A DNA stretch of 36,435 bases, taken from the NCBI GenBank assembly GCA_023390985.1, contig JAEWBU010000106.1, positions 1 through 36,435 of the forward strand, written 5' to 3'. Both the position numbers and the translations under genes were made by a program. This DNA comes from Pseudomonadota bacterium (GTDB lineage: Bacteria > Pseudomonadota > Gammaproteobacteria > Burkholderiales > Burkholderiaceae_C). The notes under the pieces are model-generated. The model did not search any database. It was not told where the DNA came from and saw nothing but the letters and a program-made list of their open reading frames with translations. Positions 16,252 through 25,563 of the stretch are shown here, piece by piece. Positions within the stretch are counted from its first letter, which is position 1, and every line of letters starts with the position of its first letter.

Positions 16252-17613
16252 ATGCTCGCGGATTCCCAGGCTGGGCCGACCAGGAAAGGGCTGCTGCGCG
16301 CGGGGTCCCTGATCGTCGCGGGCCAGGTGGCGTCCAATGTCCTGCGACTCGCGGGCAACCTGGTGCTGACGCGATTGCTGGCACCCGAGGCGTTCGGGTT
16401 GATGGCGCTGGCAAGCGTCTTGATCGTCGGCATCGTGATGCTGTCGGACTTCGGCCTGCAGCAAGTGATCGTACGCAGCCCGAACGGCGAGAACCAGGCC
16501 TTCCTGGATACCGTCTGGACCGTCCAGATCCTCCATGGGCTCGGCGTCGCCGCGCTCGTTCTTGGCGCTGCCGGTGCGCTGAGCATCGCGCAATCCAGCG
16601 GCTGGGTGCCCTGCGGCAACACTTACGCCCGCACCGAGCTGCCCTGGATCATCGCCGGCCTTTCGCTGCAGGTTCTCCTCAACGGGTTTGTCTCGACCAA
16701 GTTTCATCTGGCGACGCGCCGCATGCAGGTCGGCAGGGTTGTCGGCGTCGAGTTCGCTTGCCAGATCGTGTGCCTGGCCGTCATGGTGGCGTGGGCTTCC
16801 GTGCACCCTTCGGTGGCGGCGCTGATTGCCGGCAACCTGAGCATCGCCGTGTGCAGGCTGATCGTCGGCCAATTCCTCACCGAAGGCGCTCGCAACCGCC
16901 CCCGCCTGGACCGGGCCTCCCTGACAGAGGTGCAATCGTTTGGCGTCTGGATCTTCGCCTCGTCCGGGCTCACCTTCGTGATCACCAATGTCGACAAACT
17001 CGTGTTGGGTGCAGCCTTGGGCCCGCGCGAGTTCGGCCTCTACGCCATTGCACTCACGCTCATCATGGCCTTGCACGACCTGGTCCTGCAGGTCTCGCAT
17101 CGCGTCGCGCTTCCCGCGCTGAGTTCGGTTCACCGGCAGGATCCGCAGCGTGTCGGCAGCCTCTATTACCGGCTTCGCCTGCCTATCGACGCGTTCTGCC
17201 TGGTCCTCGCGGGCCTGCTGGCCGTCGCGGGCGATCTGCTGATCAAGATCCTGTATGACGACCGGTACGCCGACGCCGGCCAGTACCTGCGCATCCTGGC
17301 CTTGTCCCTGCTGGGAATCCGCTTTGCGGTGCTCGGCGAGCTGTTCCAGGCCCTTGGCCGGACCAGTCTGCTGCTGTACGAGAAGGTGAGCCGGCTGCTG
17401 CTGCTCGTGGTCGGGATCTTCGTGGGACTGCAGGTTCTCGGCATCCCGGGCGTGGTCGGCGCGGTGGCCCTCAGCTTCGTGGCCGGACCGCTCGTGAGCG
17501 TCGTCGTCATCCAGCGCAGGCTAGGCGTGCTGGACGTGCGGCGCGAACTGATGCCCTTGCCTTTCGTCTTCCTCGGCATGGCGGCAGGCGCGGCCGCCCG
17601 CGCCCTGGCATGA
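16252..17613 (+). CDS. Oligosaccharide flippase (Wzx/PST family)
   Basis: 453 residues with roughly a dozen hydrophobic segments in the MOP/PST superfamily pattern. It opens GLLRAGSLIVAGQVASNVLR then LVLTRLLAPEAFGLMALAS, which is the typical start of Wzx-like proteins (lone basic residues before TM1 and the L-x-P-E-x-F/Y-G motif). The mid-region INTERIM-like element VDKLVLGAALGPREFGLYAI repeats the pattern. It should move undecaprenyl-linked repeat units across the inner membrane for the polymerase at 12655-14184. Start at ATG 16252 has a weak Shine-Dalgarno. Together with the polymerase it points to a Wzx/Wzy-dependent EPS pathway. Confidence 0.9.
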   Translation: MLADSQAGPTRKGLLRAGSLIVAGQVASNVLRLAGNLVLTRLLAPEAFGLMALASVLIVGIVMLSDFGLQQVIVRSPNGENQAFLDTVWTVQILHGLGVAALVLGAAGALSIAQSSGWVPCGNTYARTELPWIIAGLSLQVLLNGFVSTKFHLATRRMQVGRVVGVEFACQIVCLAVMVAWASVHPSVAALIAGNLSIAVCRLIVGQFLTEGARNRPRLDRASLTEVQSFGVWIFASSGLTFVITNVDKLVLGAALGPREFGLYAIALTLIMALHDLVLQVSHRVALPALSSVHRQDPQRVGSLYYRLRLPIDAFCLVLAGLLAVAGDLLIKILYDDRYADAGQYLRILALSLLGIRFAVLGELFQALGRTSLLLYEKVSRLLLLVVGIFVGLQVLGIPGVVGAVALSFVAGPLVSVVVIQRRLGVLDVRRELMPLPFVFLGMAAGAAARALA

Positions 17614-17646
17614 CCGGGGCCGACGGCACCCGGATTCGCGCGCGAG

Positions 17647-17664
17647 AAAACCCCGTCAGGGGGT
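17647..17664 (-). terminator. Probable intrinsic terminator after minus-strand glycosyltransferase gene
   Basis: Read on the minus strand, ACCCC-CTGAC-GGGGT is followed by TTT, a short G+C stem with a T-run. The stop codon of the gene ending at 17656 sits in the loop. It also separates this gene from the convergent flippase gene. Confidence 0.4.
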
Positions 17665-18720
17665 CTTGCTGATTCCGGATGGCGTCCCAACGTGGGAAGT
17701 CGCAGCGCCGACAGCTTGGCAGGGACGGGGTTCCGATGCTTCTTCCAGGACTGCAAGAAACCCGTTCACCACTGCTCCGTGGGTGAGATGCGTTTCGGCG
17801 AATGCCTTCGCATTGCGTCCGAGGCTCGCACGAAGCCCCTCATCGTCCCGCAAACGCTCGAGGGCAAACCGGTATTCCGCCTCGCCCCCGATCGGCACGC
17901 CAAGCGCCGTGCGACCGTCGTCGAAGTAGTCGAGGGTGACCGCTGCACGGCTGATGATCTGGGCCTTGCCCATGAGCATCGCGGCCACCATGGTGATGTG
18001 TCCCGCACCGCGTGAATCGTCGTTGACGAGCACGACGTTGGCCATGGCCCCCTCGATGCAGGCGAGGCAATCTCCCATCGGAAGGTCTTCATGCAACTGG
18101 ATGTCCGGCCGGCGCGCGATCTCCTCGCGCAGTTCGCCGGCAAGGCCGGAGGTGATCACGACCCCTTGCAGCCCGGTCCCCGCCAACCCCCGGACGAAGG
18201 TCCGGATGTCGCGGTTGTTGCGGCCGATCAGGCAGACGTACGGTTGGCCGGTGGGTGCGAACGTTCGCGCAGAGCGGGGTGGCAGGTCGAATCCCCAGCG
18301 AACGAAGCGGAATTTCTGCTCATCCAGCGCGTGGAGCCTGGAGAACAGAAGCGCCTCCTGCCGCGAATGGACGACCAGCGTGTCCGATCGGCGGAACAGC
18401 CACGAGGCCAAGTGGCGAGTCCCTGGAAGATCGAGGACCCGCCTGCTTTGATTCAGTCCCCAGACCACGTGGCGAACAGGTGAGCGCGACAAGCGCAGGC
18501 GCAGGTTGGCGCCCAGGGCAACGAAGTACTCGGTGGTGACGAGAACTCCGTCGCGCAGGTCGCCTGCTCCGCGCCATCCTGCAACGACGCGGGCCAGTGA
18601 GCCTTCGGCCCGCACGGCGGCATGCCGCCACTCGCAGGCCGCGCGTACGCGAGGGTCACCCAACACCCAGGGATGGCTCTCCTCGGCTGCACCGGTGTGC
18701 AGCAGCAGCGCCGCCACCAT
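17656..18720 (-). CDS. Glycosyltransferase, GT-B fold (GT4/GT1-like)
   Basis: 354 residues from ATG 18720, which overlaps the stop of the upstream GT25 gene by one base (TGATG); an earlier in-frame start at 18777 would lie inside that gene. The N-half has a Rossmann-like acceptor domain (LLVTTEYFVAL-type segment, DTLVVHSRQEALLFSRL). The C-half has YVCLIGRNNRDIRTFVRGL and NVVLVNDDSRGAGHITMVAA followed by MLMGKAQIISRAAVTLDYF, the position of the donor-binding loop in GT4 enzymes. The usual E-x7-E motif is not clear, so family assignment is tentative. It is expected to extend an EPS repeat unit. Confidence 0.75.
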   Translation of the reverse strand: MVAALLLHTGAAEESHPWVLGDPRVRAACEWRHAAVRAEGSLARVVAGWRGAGDLRDGVLVTTEYFVALGANLRLRLSRSPVRHVVWGLNQSRRVLDLPGTRHLASWLFRRSDTLVVHSRQEALLFSRLHALDEQKFRFVRWGFDLPPRSARTFAPTGQPYVCLIGRNNRDIRTFVRGLAGTGLQGVVITSGLAGELREEIARRPDIQLHEDLPMGDCLACIEGAMANVVLVNDDSRGAGHITMVAAMLMGKAQIISRAAVTLDYFDDGRTALGVPIGGEAEYRFALERLRDDEGLRASLGRNAKAFAETHLTHGAVVNGFLAVLEEASEPRPCQAVGAATSHVGTPSGISKTP

Positions 18721-19436
18721 CACTCGAAGCGGTTGCGCAGCTTGCGCGCAGCCGCAAGGACCGGAGCAGCTCCCCACAGCCTGTCGAGCCGCCCTGAATA
18801 GATGTCGGAACGGGACGAGCGCTGGTAGGCAATGGGCGGCGACGCCGCCAGCGTGACGAACTCCGGCCGCTCGCGCCGGAACCAGCTGTACGAGCCATCG
18901 ACGTGCATCGGCCCACCTGCCGGGTCACCGGGGCGCCGCTGCAGCTGGCGTTCCAGGTACTGGGCCAGTTGCACCATCAGCGATGCTCCCCGGAACCCGA
19001 CGCAATGGGTGGTTTCGATCCCGGTGGAGGCGGGTACGGCCTCGCACGCACCAGACCCGGAACCCTTCAGCCCGGGAGGGCCTCCGTAGAAGATGGCCCA
19101 TTCGGTGGCGGCCAATTGATCGGCAACCGGTGCCGCAAAACGCTCGAAGTCACGCGCAAAGTTGGCGTCGTCTTCGAGCACGAGAATCGTCTGCTCCTGT
19201 CTCGACTGCGCCTCGCGCAGCACGGCGAGATGGCTCATGAAGCATCCGCGCGCACCGATGCTCGAAAAAGGGCCGGCGTCCGCAGGCCGGACGGCCGGGA
19301 ACAAGCGGACGCGGGGCGCATCCAGCGCCAGGCCTACGCGCCGCAGTTGCTCGTCCATCTCCTCGCGACGATCCGCCCGGGAAGGCAAGTTGATCACGTA
19401 GACGCGGTCGAATGCGTTCCAGAAGGGCGTTGTCAT
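18720..19436 (-). CDS. GT25-family glycosyltransferase (LPS/EPS type)
   Basis: 238 residues from ATG 19436 (MTTPFWNAFDRVYVINL); the frame is open to 19553 but homology starts here. GT25 motifs are VYVINLPSRADRREEMDEQL (10-30 region), GARGCFMSHLAVLREA and ILVLEDDANF, the E-D-D acidic motif used for metal/NDP-sugar binding in LgtB/LOS-type galactosyltransferases. It overlaps the next minus-strand gene by one base. Many GT25 enzymes use UDP-galactose, but the substrate here is not proven. It diverges from the GT4 gene at 19573. Confidence 0.86.
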   Translation of the reverse strand: MTTPFWNAFDRVYVINLPSRADRREEMDEQLRRVGLALDAPRVRLFPAVRPADAGPFSSIGARGCFMSHLAVLREAQSRQEQTILVLEDDANFARDFERFAAPVADQLAATEWAIFYGGPPGLKGSGSGACEAVPASTGIETTHCVGFRGASLMVQLAQYLERQLQRRPGDPAGGPMHVDGSYSWFRRERPEFVTLAASPPIAYQRSSRSDIYSGRLDRLWGAAPVLAAARKLRNRFE

Positions 19437-19572
19437 GCGGCTGGAGAGTCTCCCACCGGCGGCTTTGTACAGACTGGCTTTCGCGTGGGCCATCGTGCAA
19501 ACGCATGACGAGACCTGACTCCAGCCACTGCAGAATCCGCAGAGCTGTTCCATCTGTCAGGCGCTGGAGATC

Positions 19573-20784
19573 ATGAAGCTTTTTGCCACCCTCGGACCGG
19601 GAGACATCGTGGGCGCCCGCCGCCGTGGCGAGACCGGACAGCGCCTGGAATCCGAAACCAGCATTCCGTTCTCGGAGCAGCTGGTGCACCTTTGCCGCAG
19701 CCGCGGCATCGAGCTGATGGGTGTCTCCCACCACACGCGGCCGGACCAGCAGGAAGACGGCCGCATCCGGATGCTGCAGGGCCCCAGGCCGCTCGACGGA
19801 GGTGGCGGCTGGAAATACCACTTGGGCTCCATCGCCTACGCCGTGCAGCTTGCCTGGCGCGCGCGCCGGTTTGGCGCCGATCTGGCGCTGGTCGACTCCG
19901 GAACGACGCACTACTTCGCGCTCTTCGCATTCCGCGCCCTGGGTATTCCGGTCGCCATCAACTTCCACAATGTGCTCTGGGTGGAAGGTTTCCAGCCCCA
20001 GCGCGGTGTCTGGCCTCACATCCGTCGTCTGGATGCCTGGTTCTTCCGGCGTCATGTCGTGGCGGCCGCCGGTTGCTCTCCTGAATGCGAGCGCCAGGTC
20101 CGGCAGATCGGCCGTCCTGACCTGCCTTTTTTCGAATGGCGCGGGCAATTCGAACGCGAGGGGTTTCCACGTGCGGCCGCGGACTGGTCACAGCGTCCGT
20201 TCCGGGTCGTCTTCAGCGGGCGCGTCGAAGTGAGCAAGGGCGCTTTGGACATCCCCGTGTTCGCAGCCGAACTGGAGCGCAGCCATCCGGGTCTCTTTCG
20301 CTGGGATGTGTGCGGCGACGGTACCGCGATGGATCTCCTGCGCGGCGTGGTGGCCGGCCAGGATCTCGGGCGCGTCATCACGCTGCACGGCCGCCTGAAT
20401 CGTCCCAGGCTGCTGCGCATCTACGCGGAGTCCCACGCGTTCATCGTCCCGACCCGGGGCGACTTCGGCGAGGGGATGCCGCTGTCCTGCGCGGAGGCCG
20501 TGATTTGCCAGAGGCCGCTCGTCACCAGCCGGGTGAGCAACGCGCTGCCCGTCCTCGGTCCGGCGATCGCGGAGGCGGTGCCGGAGGACCGGGGGAGTTT
20601 CGTCCGTGCCCTCGAACAACTCGCGTTGTCACGCGAGGCCTACGAGGCGAAGCGCGACGCCTGTGTCGCCCTTGCCGGACAGTTTTTCGACCCCGCCAAA
20701 GGCTACGAAGCAGCCATCGACCGCCTGATCGACAGTTGGCTTTCCGCGCAAAGTGGCGTCCCGCAATCCGCCAAGGTGCTATGA
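19573..20784 (+). CDS. GT4-family glycosyltransferase
   Basis: 403 residues, GT-B fold. The N-terminal domain includes VAINFHNVLWVEGF and FFRRHVVAAAGCSPECERQV. The C-terminal domain has VVFSGRVEVSKGALDIPVFA and the donor-binding E-x7-E type segment PTRGDFGEGMPLSCAEAVIC followed by RPLVTSRVSNALPVLG. These are usual for retaining GT4 enzymes that use NDP-sugars in EPS and LPS assembly. It ends in an ATGA overlap with the methyltransferase gene, so the two are co-translated. The sugar is not predictable. Confidence 0.88.
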   Translation: MKLFATLGPGDIVGARRRGETGQRLESETSIPFSEQLVHLCRSRGIELMGVSHHTRPDQQEDGRIRMLQGPRPLDGGGGWKYHLGSIAYAVQLAWRARRFGADLALVDSGTTHYFALFAFRALGIPVAINFHNVLWVEGFQPQRGVWPHIRRLDAWFFRRHVVAAAGCSPECERQVRQIGRPDLPFFEWRGQFEREGFPRAAADWSQRPFRVVFSGRVEVSKGALDIPVFAAELERSHPGLFRWDVCGDGTAMDLLRGVVAGQDLGRVITLHGRLNRPRLLRIYAESHAFIVPTRGDFGEGMPLSCAEAVICQRPLVTSRVSNALPVLGPAIAEAVPEDRGSFVRALEQLALSREAYEAKRDACVALAGQFFDPAKGYEAAIDRLIDSWLSAQSGVPQSAKVL

Positions 20785-21707
20785 GCATCGCCATGGGAAA
20801 GACAATGCGTTGTCCGCTGTGTGCAATCGAGCTGGTGGAGTTGTTCCGGACCAGGGACTACCGACGTCCGCATGATCTGGCGCACTACTCCGTCGGTTGG
20901 TGCGGGGACTGTCATTACGGCCGTGTGCTGGGGCAGTTCACTCCGGGCGAAGTCGGTTCCTTCTACGACATTCCCTACTACACCCACGGAGAAAGCTCGG
21001 AAGGGCTCGAACCGCGTCGCTTCCTGGAGCGCGCGAGGGTTCATCTGGCGTGGAGAGCGGATCGCGGTCGTCCTCTGTCGCCTGAAGAGGGCCATGGAAC
21101 ATCCTTGCTGGATGTCGGCTGCGGAGGCGGAGCCAACCTGGCCGCGTTTGCTGCCCGTGGCTTCACCGCGATCGGCGTGGAGCCGGACGAGGCGGCGCGA
21201 CGCGAGGCGTCCAAGCACGGACGTGTCGTGCCAGGGACGGCGGAGTCATTGCCCGATGAAGTTCTCTCACGCTCGTATGAAACGGTCCTCCTCTCGCACG
21301 TGCTCGAGCACTGCGTCGACCCGCAAGCCGCTTTGGCCAATGTCAGGAAGGTTCTCGCAAAGAGCGGCCGCTTGATCCTGGAGGTCCCGAACAACGCCGC
21401 CCTGGGTTTCTGGCGATTCCGCGAGTCCTGGCTCTGGTCAGACGTTCCACGCCACCTTCATTTCTTCACGCCCGCGTCGCTCATCAGGCTTCTTCATCGC
21501 AGCGGATTCGAGGTGGAGCGCACGATCCACGTGGGTTTCTGCCGGCAATACCAGCCTGGCTGGATCCACGAGCAGAACCGCATCGCGGCGCTACTGGAAC
21601 GGCCTCGGCCCAGTGCGGTCGAAACGTGGGCCATGCTCCTGCGAACCGCCTTCGCGAGCAAGGACAGGAAATACGACTCGGTGCGCGTGCACGCCAGGCT
21701 TGCGTAG
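20781..21707 (+). CDS. SAM-dependent methyltransferase with zinc-ribbon N-terminus
   Basis: 308 residues from ATG 20781 (ATGA overlap with the GT4 gene); the much longer open frame upstream is a shadow of that gene. Cys11, Cys14, Cys41 and Cys44 (CPLC...CGDC) form a zinc-ribbon. A class I methyltransferase core follows, with motif I LLDVGCGGGANL (109-120), the acidic end of strand 2 in GVEPDE, and VLLSHVLEHCVDPQAAL as the later core strand. Such two-part proteins methylate or modify sugars and lipids in surface-polysaccharide loci. Methylation of an EPS sugar is inferred from its coupling to a glycosyltransferase. Confidence 0.85.
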   Translation: MSIAMGKTMRCPLCAIELVELFRTRDYRRPHDLAHYSVGWCGDCHYGRVLGQFTPGEVGSFYDIPYYTHGESSEGLEPRRFLERARVHLAWRADRGRPLSPEEGHGTSLLDVGCGGGANLAAFAARGFTAIGVEPDEAARREASKHGRVVPGTAESLPDEVLSRSYETVLLSHVLEHCVDPQAALANVRKVLAKSGRLILEVPNNAALGFWRFRESWLWSDVPRHLHFFTPASLIRLLHRSGFEVERTIHVGFCRQYQPGWIHEQNRIAALLERPRPSAVETWAMLLRTAFASKDRKYDSVRVHARLA

Positions 21708-21730
21708 GCCGTTTCGTTCGATGACGCCGT

Positions 21731-22126
21731 CTACGGCTGCCGGAACACCCACAGGGATGCCAGCAGGAACGACAGCATCGCCACGAACAGCGACACCGCG
21801 ACCTGCGACAGGAACAGGCCCTGCCCAAGCACATCCACCGCCAGGTGCATCAGCGCCGAGTTGGTCACCAGGCACATCCCATGCATCGCCACGAACCGCG
21901 CCAACGACGACTGGCTCGCATTCACGCGGAAGGTGAAGCTGCTCTGCGCCAGGAAGTTGAAGACGGCGCTCACGACGTAGCTGGTGGCCGTCAAGGCGAT
22001 GGTGCTGGTCACCACCGGCCTCAGCAGGAAGAGGCACAGGAAGTAGACCCCCGACGAGGCAATGCCGACCATGCCGAACTTCGTGGCAAGCCAGCCCAGT
22101 CGCCTGAATGCGCTCACTCCTCCCAT
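21731..22126 (-). CDS. gtrA: GtrA-family membrane protein (lipid-linked sugar flippase)
   Basis: 131 residues, four transmembrane segments, typical GtrA size. Diagnostic stretches are TKFGMVGIASSGVYFLCLFL, ATSYVVSAVFNFLAQSSFTF and MHGMCLVTNSALMHLAV. GtrA proteins are thought to flip polyprenyl-phosphate-linked monosaccharides across the inner membrane. It is the last gene of a five-gene operon, one nucleotide after the GT39-like gene, which with the GT2 at 24625-25563 completes a GtrA/GtrB/GtrC-like trio. Confidence 0.88.
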   Translation of the reverse strand: MGGVSAFRRLGWLATKFGMVGIASSGVYFLCLFLLRPVVTSTIALTATSYVVSAVFNFLAQSSFTFRVNASQSSLARFVAMHGMCLVTNSALMHLAVDVLGQGLFLSQVAVSLFVAMLSFLLASLWVFRQP

Positions 22127-22127
22127 G

Positions 22128-23693
22128 TCAAGGACGCCGCAAGAGGATGATGGGACCTGCCTGGTGCACCGGCGTGTAGCCGTCCAGGTGCCGGACCACG
22201 ATCTTCAGCGCCTCGGAAGCGCCATCCTTCGGCGCGTAGGGCGGCAACGTGCCACGCAACTCGGAGCGCTCGATGAGCACGAACCGCGGCCGTGCCCCCG
22301 TGAGGCTGCGATCGAATTCTTCCAGCCAGGCCGCCGTGCCTCGAAATTGCGGGCCCAGCAGGTCCAGCGCCGGCGTCACCACGAAGCGGGTGCTCGACGT
22401 GCGCTCGCTCAGGAACGCGATGGCGTAGTTGCGTCCCCATTGCAGCATCGGCTCGTCAGCGCGGCTGTTCCTGCGGATCATGTCGACCACCTGGAAGGTC
22501 TGCTCCCATGAGACCGCGTCCGTCTCACCGTCCAATGGCTTGTGCTGACCTGCTGCCAGGGCGCGCACGGTCGGCTCGTAGCTGGTGAGCTTCTTGACGC
22601 TACCGAGCGCCATGACGAGGACGACCGAGGCCATCGCTGCGCGCAAACCGGTGGCCGCGAAGCCACGACGCGGGATGCTCCCTGCCTGGCGCAGCATCTC
22701 CACGGCGATGGCGCCCAGCACGGCAAGGGGCAGGATCAGCGCCTCCAGGTGGTAGCCGAACCCCTTGCGCTGGAAGAAGTACGACACGAGGATCGTGACG
22801 GCCAGGCCGAGAACCAGCATCTGCGGGCGCCTCTCCCGCGAGCGCGCCACCCACAGGACCGCCCCCAGCAGGGCGAAGGCCGTCAGCCAGTGCCACGAGG
22901 AGCCGAGGATGCGCAGCGCCTTGGCGGCAAGGTCCGGATACGTGGTGCTGTTCGGGTACGCCTGAAGATTGAAGAGGATGGCCTGTTCGTGGAATGCGCG
23001 GAGGCTGCCAGCGGCCCAGCCGGCCGCCAGCACCACCGCGACGACAGCCCCGAATCCGAGCAACGTCCAGGCCCAGCGCTTGGCGATTTCCCGGGTCCAG
23101 CCGGCCGCAGACCGCACGCCGACGCCGTCGGCCAGCATCAGGATCGGCAGGTAGCTGAGGAAAGTCGGCCGGATCAGGAACGCGTAGCCAATGACCGCCC
23201 CGGAGACAAGGCGGTTGAGTGGAAGCGCCGCCCGTTGCGGGGTCTGCCGTGGGTCGACGCAAACGCGGCTGGCGGCGACCAGCAGCAGCCCGGCGGCCAC
23301 GATGTCACGCTGGCCGGCCGTCCACGCGTTGGCACAGACGTAGACCGCTGGATACAGCAGCGCGAAGACCGCGGCCGCCGTGCCGTAGCCGAGCCGGCGC
23401 AGCATCGCGGCACCGGCCGCGGTGATGCCGAGGAGCAGAAGGAAGTCGAACAGGCGGAACGTCCAGAAGTGGACGCCGAAGAGCCGGATGGCCAGTTCGT
23501 GCAGCAGGATCTGGCCGGGCCAGTTCTGTTCGGCGACACCGGCGTAGTACGGCGCGCCCTGCAGGTGCGACCACGCGATGTAGTCGAACAGCGCGTGGTC
23601 CGGCGAGGCGGGCAGGGTGGTGTACAGGGTGCCCAGGCAGGCCATGGCCAGGCCCCATGCCGCCACAGCCGTCCGACGTGCGCCTGCAGTCAC
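22128..23693 (-). CDS. Multi-pass membrane glycosyltransferase (GT39/ArnT-like, GtrC role)
   Basis: 521 residues with about ten to eleven hydrophobic segments and a C-terminal soluble domain (about 380-521). The first periplasmic loop has DHALFDYIAWSHLQGAPYYA and EQNWPGQILLHELAI, the arrangement of acidic residues seen in GT-C enzymes (PMT/ArnT) that use polyprenyl-phosphate sugars. It overlaps the WxcM-like gene by 4 nt (ATGA). I infer that it transfers the lipid-linked sugar, after GtrA flipping, to the EPS or an O-antigen-like acceptor in the periplasm. The specific acceptor is not known. Confidence 0.8.
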   Translation of the reverse strand: MTAGARRTAVAAWGLAMACLGTLYTTLPASPDHALFDYIAWSHLQGAPYYAGVAEQNWPGQILLHELAIRLFGVHFWTFRLFDFLLLLGITAAGAAMLRRLGYGTAAAVFALLYPAVYVCANAWTAGQRDIVAAGLLLVAASRVCVDPRQTPQRAALPLNRLVSGAVIGYAFLIRPTFLSYLPILMLADGVGVRSAAGWTREIAKRWAWTLLGFGAVVAVVLAAGWAAGSLRAFHEQAILFNLQAYPNSTTYPDLAAKALRILGSSWHWLTAFALLGAVLWVARSRERRPQMLVLGLAVTILVSYFFQRKGFGYHLEALILPLAVLGAIAVEMLRQAGSIPRRGFAATGLRAAMASVVLVMALGSVKKLTSYEPTVRALAAGQHKPLDGETDAVSWEQTFQVVDMIRRNSRADEPMLQWGRNYAIAFLSERTSSTRFVVTPALDLLGPQFRGTAAWLEEFDRSLTGARPRFVLIERSELRGTLPPYAPKDGASEALKIVVRHLDGYTPVHQAGPIILLRRP

Positions 23694-24628
23694 TTGCGGC
23701 CGTTCTTGAGCGCGCAGAAGGCGTCGTACTCGCGGATGTAGTCGCCGGCCTCGTACTCGTGCGACGCCAGGACCAGCAGCACGCTGTCCTTGGAGTACTT
23801 GTATTGCGTTCCCCAGATCATGGGCGGAATGTGCAGCGCCTTCTCCGGCGAGTCGAGCACGAACTCCTGCCGCTTTTCACCGTCGTCGACCACGCAGTGG
23901 ACGGTGCCGTTCAGGCAGACGAGAAGCTGGTGGCATTCCCGGTGCGCGTGCTCGCCACGGACCTCCTTGGACGGCACGTCGAACACCAGGAAGTAGCGGC
24001 GTGGCACGAATGGAATCCCGCGCCCGACCTGGCGTGCGATCAGGTTCCCGCGCAGGTCGCGCACGATCGGGAAGCGGTCGAAGCCCACCCCCTCGAGCAG
24101 CGCGGGCTGCAGCCCGCTCTCCGCCGCGGCGGGTTTCGCCGCCGAGGTGGCGGAATCGGTGGCGTAGCGCACGATGCGCGCTGGGTTGCCCACGACGACC
24201 GCGTGCGGTGGAACGGACCGCGTCACCACCGCGCCCGCGCCCACCATGGCCTTCTGGCCGATGGTGATGCCGGGAAGGATGGTGGCGTTGGCGCCGATGG
24301 AGGCGCCGTCCTGCACGACCGTCCGGGGGTGCTTGTCCAGCCAGGCGCGGCTGCGGGGCCAGCGGTCGTTGCTGAAGGTCGCGTTCGGGCCGATGAAGAC
24401 ATCGTTGCCGATGTCGCAGCCATCCCAGAGCTGCACGCCGCACTTGACCGTGACCCGGTCGCCGACGGTGACGCCGCCCTCGATGAACACGTGATCGCAG
24501 ATGTTGCAGTCGGCGCCGATGGTGGCGCCGGGCAGCACGTGCGCGAAAGCCCAGATCCTCGTGCCCGGCCCCACCCGGTCGCTCTCGACGATCGCCGCAT
24601 CGTGGCGGAAGTACTGCGCCTTGCTCAT
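23690..24628 (-). CDS. WxcM-like fusion: sugar N-acetyltransferase + FdtA-type 3,4-ketoisomerase
   Basis: 312 residues from ATG 24628, with a strong GGAGGTG eight nt upstream; the longer open frame is a shadow of the upstream gene. Residues about 10-155 form a left-handed beta-helix acetyltransferase (IGADCNICDHVFIEGGVTVG, VGAGAVVTRSVPPHAVVVG). Residues 180-310 are a cupin with RGEHAHRECHQ (224-234), matching the His pair of dTDP-4-oxo-glucose 3,4-ketoisomerases FdtA/QdtA. In Xanthomonas WxcM the two activities are fused like this. With the aminotransferase at 25560-26678 it would make dTDP-Fuc3NAc or dTDP-Qui3NAc; the isomer cannot be chosen by eye. Confidence 0.88.
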   Translation of the reverse strand: MSKAQYFRHDAAIVESDRVGPGTRIWAFAHVLPGATIGADCNICDHVFIEGGVTVGDRVTVKCGVQLWDGCDIGNDVFIGPNATFSNDRWPRSRAWLDKHPRTVVQDGASIGANATILPGITIGQKAMVGAGAVVTRSVPPHAVVVGNPARIVRYATDSATSAAKPAAAESGLQPALLEGVGFDRFPIVRDLRGNLIARQVGRGIPFVPRRYFLVFDVPSKEVRGEHAHRECHQLLVCLNGTVHCVVDDGEKRQEFVLDSPEKALHIPPMIWGTQYKYSKDSVLLVLASHEYEAGDYIREYDAFCALKNGRK

Positions 24629-25563
24629 GCGTTCCCACCTCCGAAGTCCTCGGCTGTCATGACGATGTGGAGCGGCCGCCCCTTGGTGTTCTCGAAGATC
24701 CGCCAGATGTAGATGCCGATGACGCCGATCGACAGCAGCTGGACCATGCCGAAGAACAGGATCACGATGATCGTGGCCGCATAACCCGGGACGTCGATGT
24801 GCCCGAGCAGCGCGGATGCCAGCACGACGAGGCCGAACATGGTGCTGAACACCACGCCCAGCAGCCCCACCGTCAGCAGCACGCTGATCGGCAGGTCGGA
24901 GAAGCTGAAGACGCTGTCCTGCATGTACTTCCACTTCTTGCTGAAAGTCCATGCGCTCTTGCCGATCTCGCGCTTCGCACGCGCGTACGGGATGCCGATG
25001 CGGCGGAATCCGATCCAGAACAGCAGGCCGACCAGCGAGCTGTTGCGCTCGTTCAGGGCCAGCACGTGTCGGCGGACGGCGTCGTTGCAGCCGAAGATGT
25101 CCACGCCGCCGGAGGGAATCTCCGGCGACACGATCCGCCGGTACGAAGCCCAGTACAGGTTGGAGAGGAACGAGGACAGGATCCCGTCCTCTCGCTTCTC
25201 GCGGACGCCGTAGGCGACGTCGTAGTCGCCTCCGGCGAGCGCCTGGTACATGCCGATGACCAGCTCGGGCGGCTCCTGCAGGTCCGCTGCCATCACCGCG
25301 AACACCTGGCCCGTGGCTTCCGCCAGCCCGGCTCGGATGGCGGCGAACGCGCCGAAGTTGCGCGAGAGCGCGACCAGCCGCGACTCGAAGGCCGCGGCCG
25401 GCAACCGGGTGCGCAGCTCGAGCAGCGAGCGGTCGGGACTTCCGTCGACGACGAAGACGGCCTCGAATTCCTGCACCTGGGCGCGGATGCCCTCGATCGC
25501 GGCGATCAGGCTCGGGATGTTCTGCTCGTTCTTGTAGACAGGGATGACCAGCGACAGCTTCAT
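24625..25563 (-). CDS. Polyprenyl-phosphate GT2 glycosyltransferase (GtrB/ArnC-like)
   Basis: 312 residues from ATG 25563, overlapping the aminotransferase stop; ATG 25572 is an alternative. GT2 motifs are MKLSLVIPVYKNEQNI, VFVVDGSPDRS (37-47) and MAADLQEPPELV (91-102, DxQ as in DPM1/GtrB). The C-terminus has two transmembrane helices (about 225-285) as in GtrB/ArnC. It should put an NDP-activated sugar on undecaprenyl phosphate on the cytoplasmic face. The likely donor is the acetamido-dideoxyhexose made by its neighbours. It shares ATGA overlaps with both adjacent genes. Confidence 0.88.
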   Translation of the reverse strand: MKLSLVIPVYKNEQNIPSLIAAIEGIRAQVQEFEAVFVVDGSPDRSLLELRTRLPAAAFESRLVALSRNFGAFAAIRAGLAEATGQVFAVMAADLQEPPELVIGMYQALAGGDYDVAYGVREKREDGILSSFLSNLYWASYRRIVSPEIPSGGVDIFGCNDAVRRHVLALNERNSSLVGLLFWIGFRRIGIPYARAKREIGKSAWTFSKKWKYMQDSVFSFSDLPISVLLTVGLLGVVFSTMFGLVVLASALLGHIDVPGYAATIIVILFFGMVQLLSIGVIGIYIWRIFENTKGRPLHIVMTAEDFGGGNA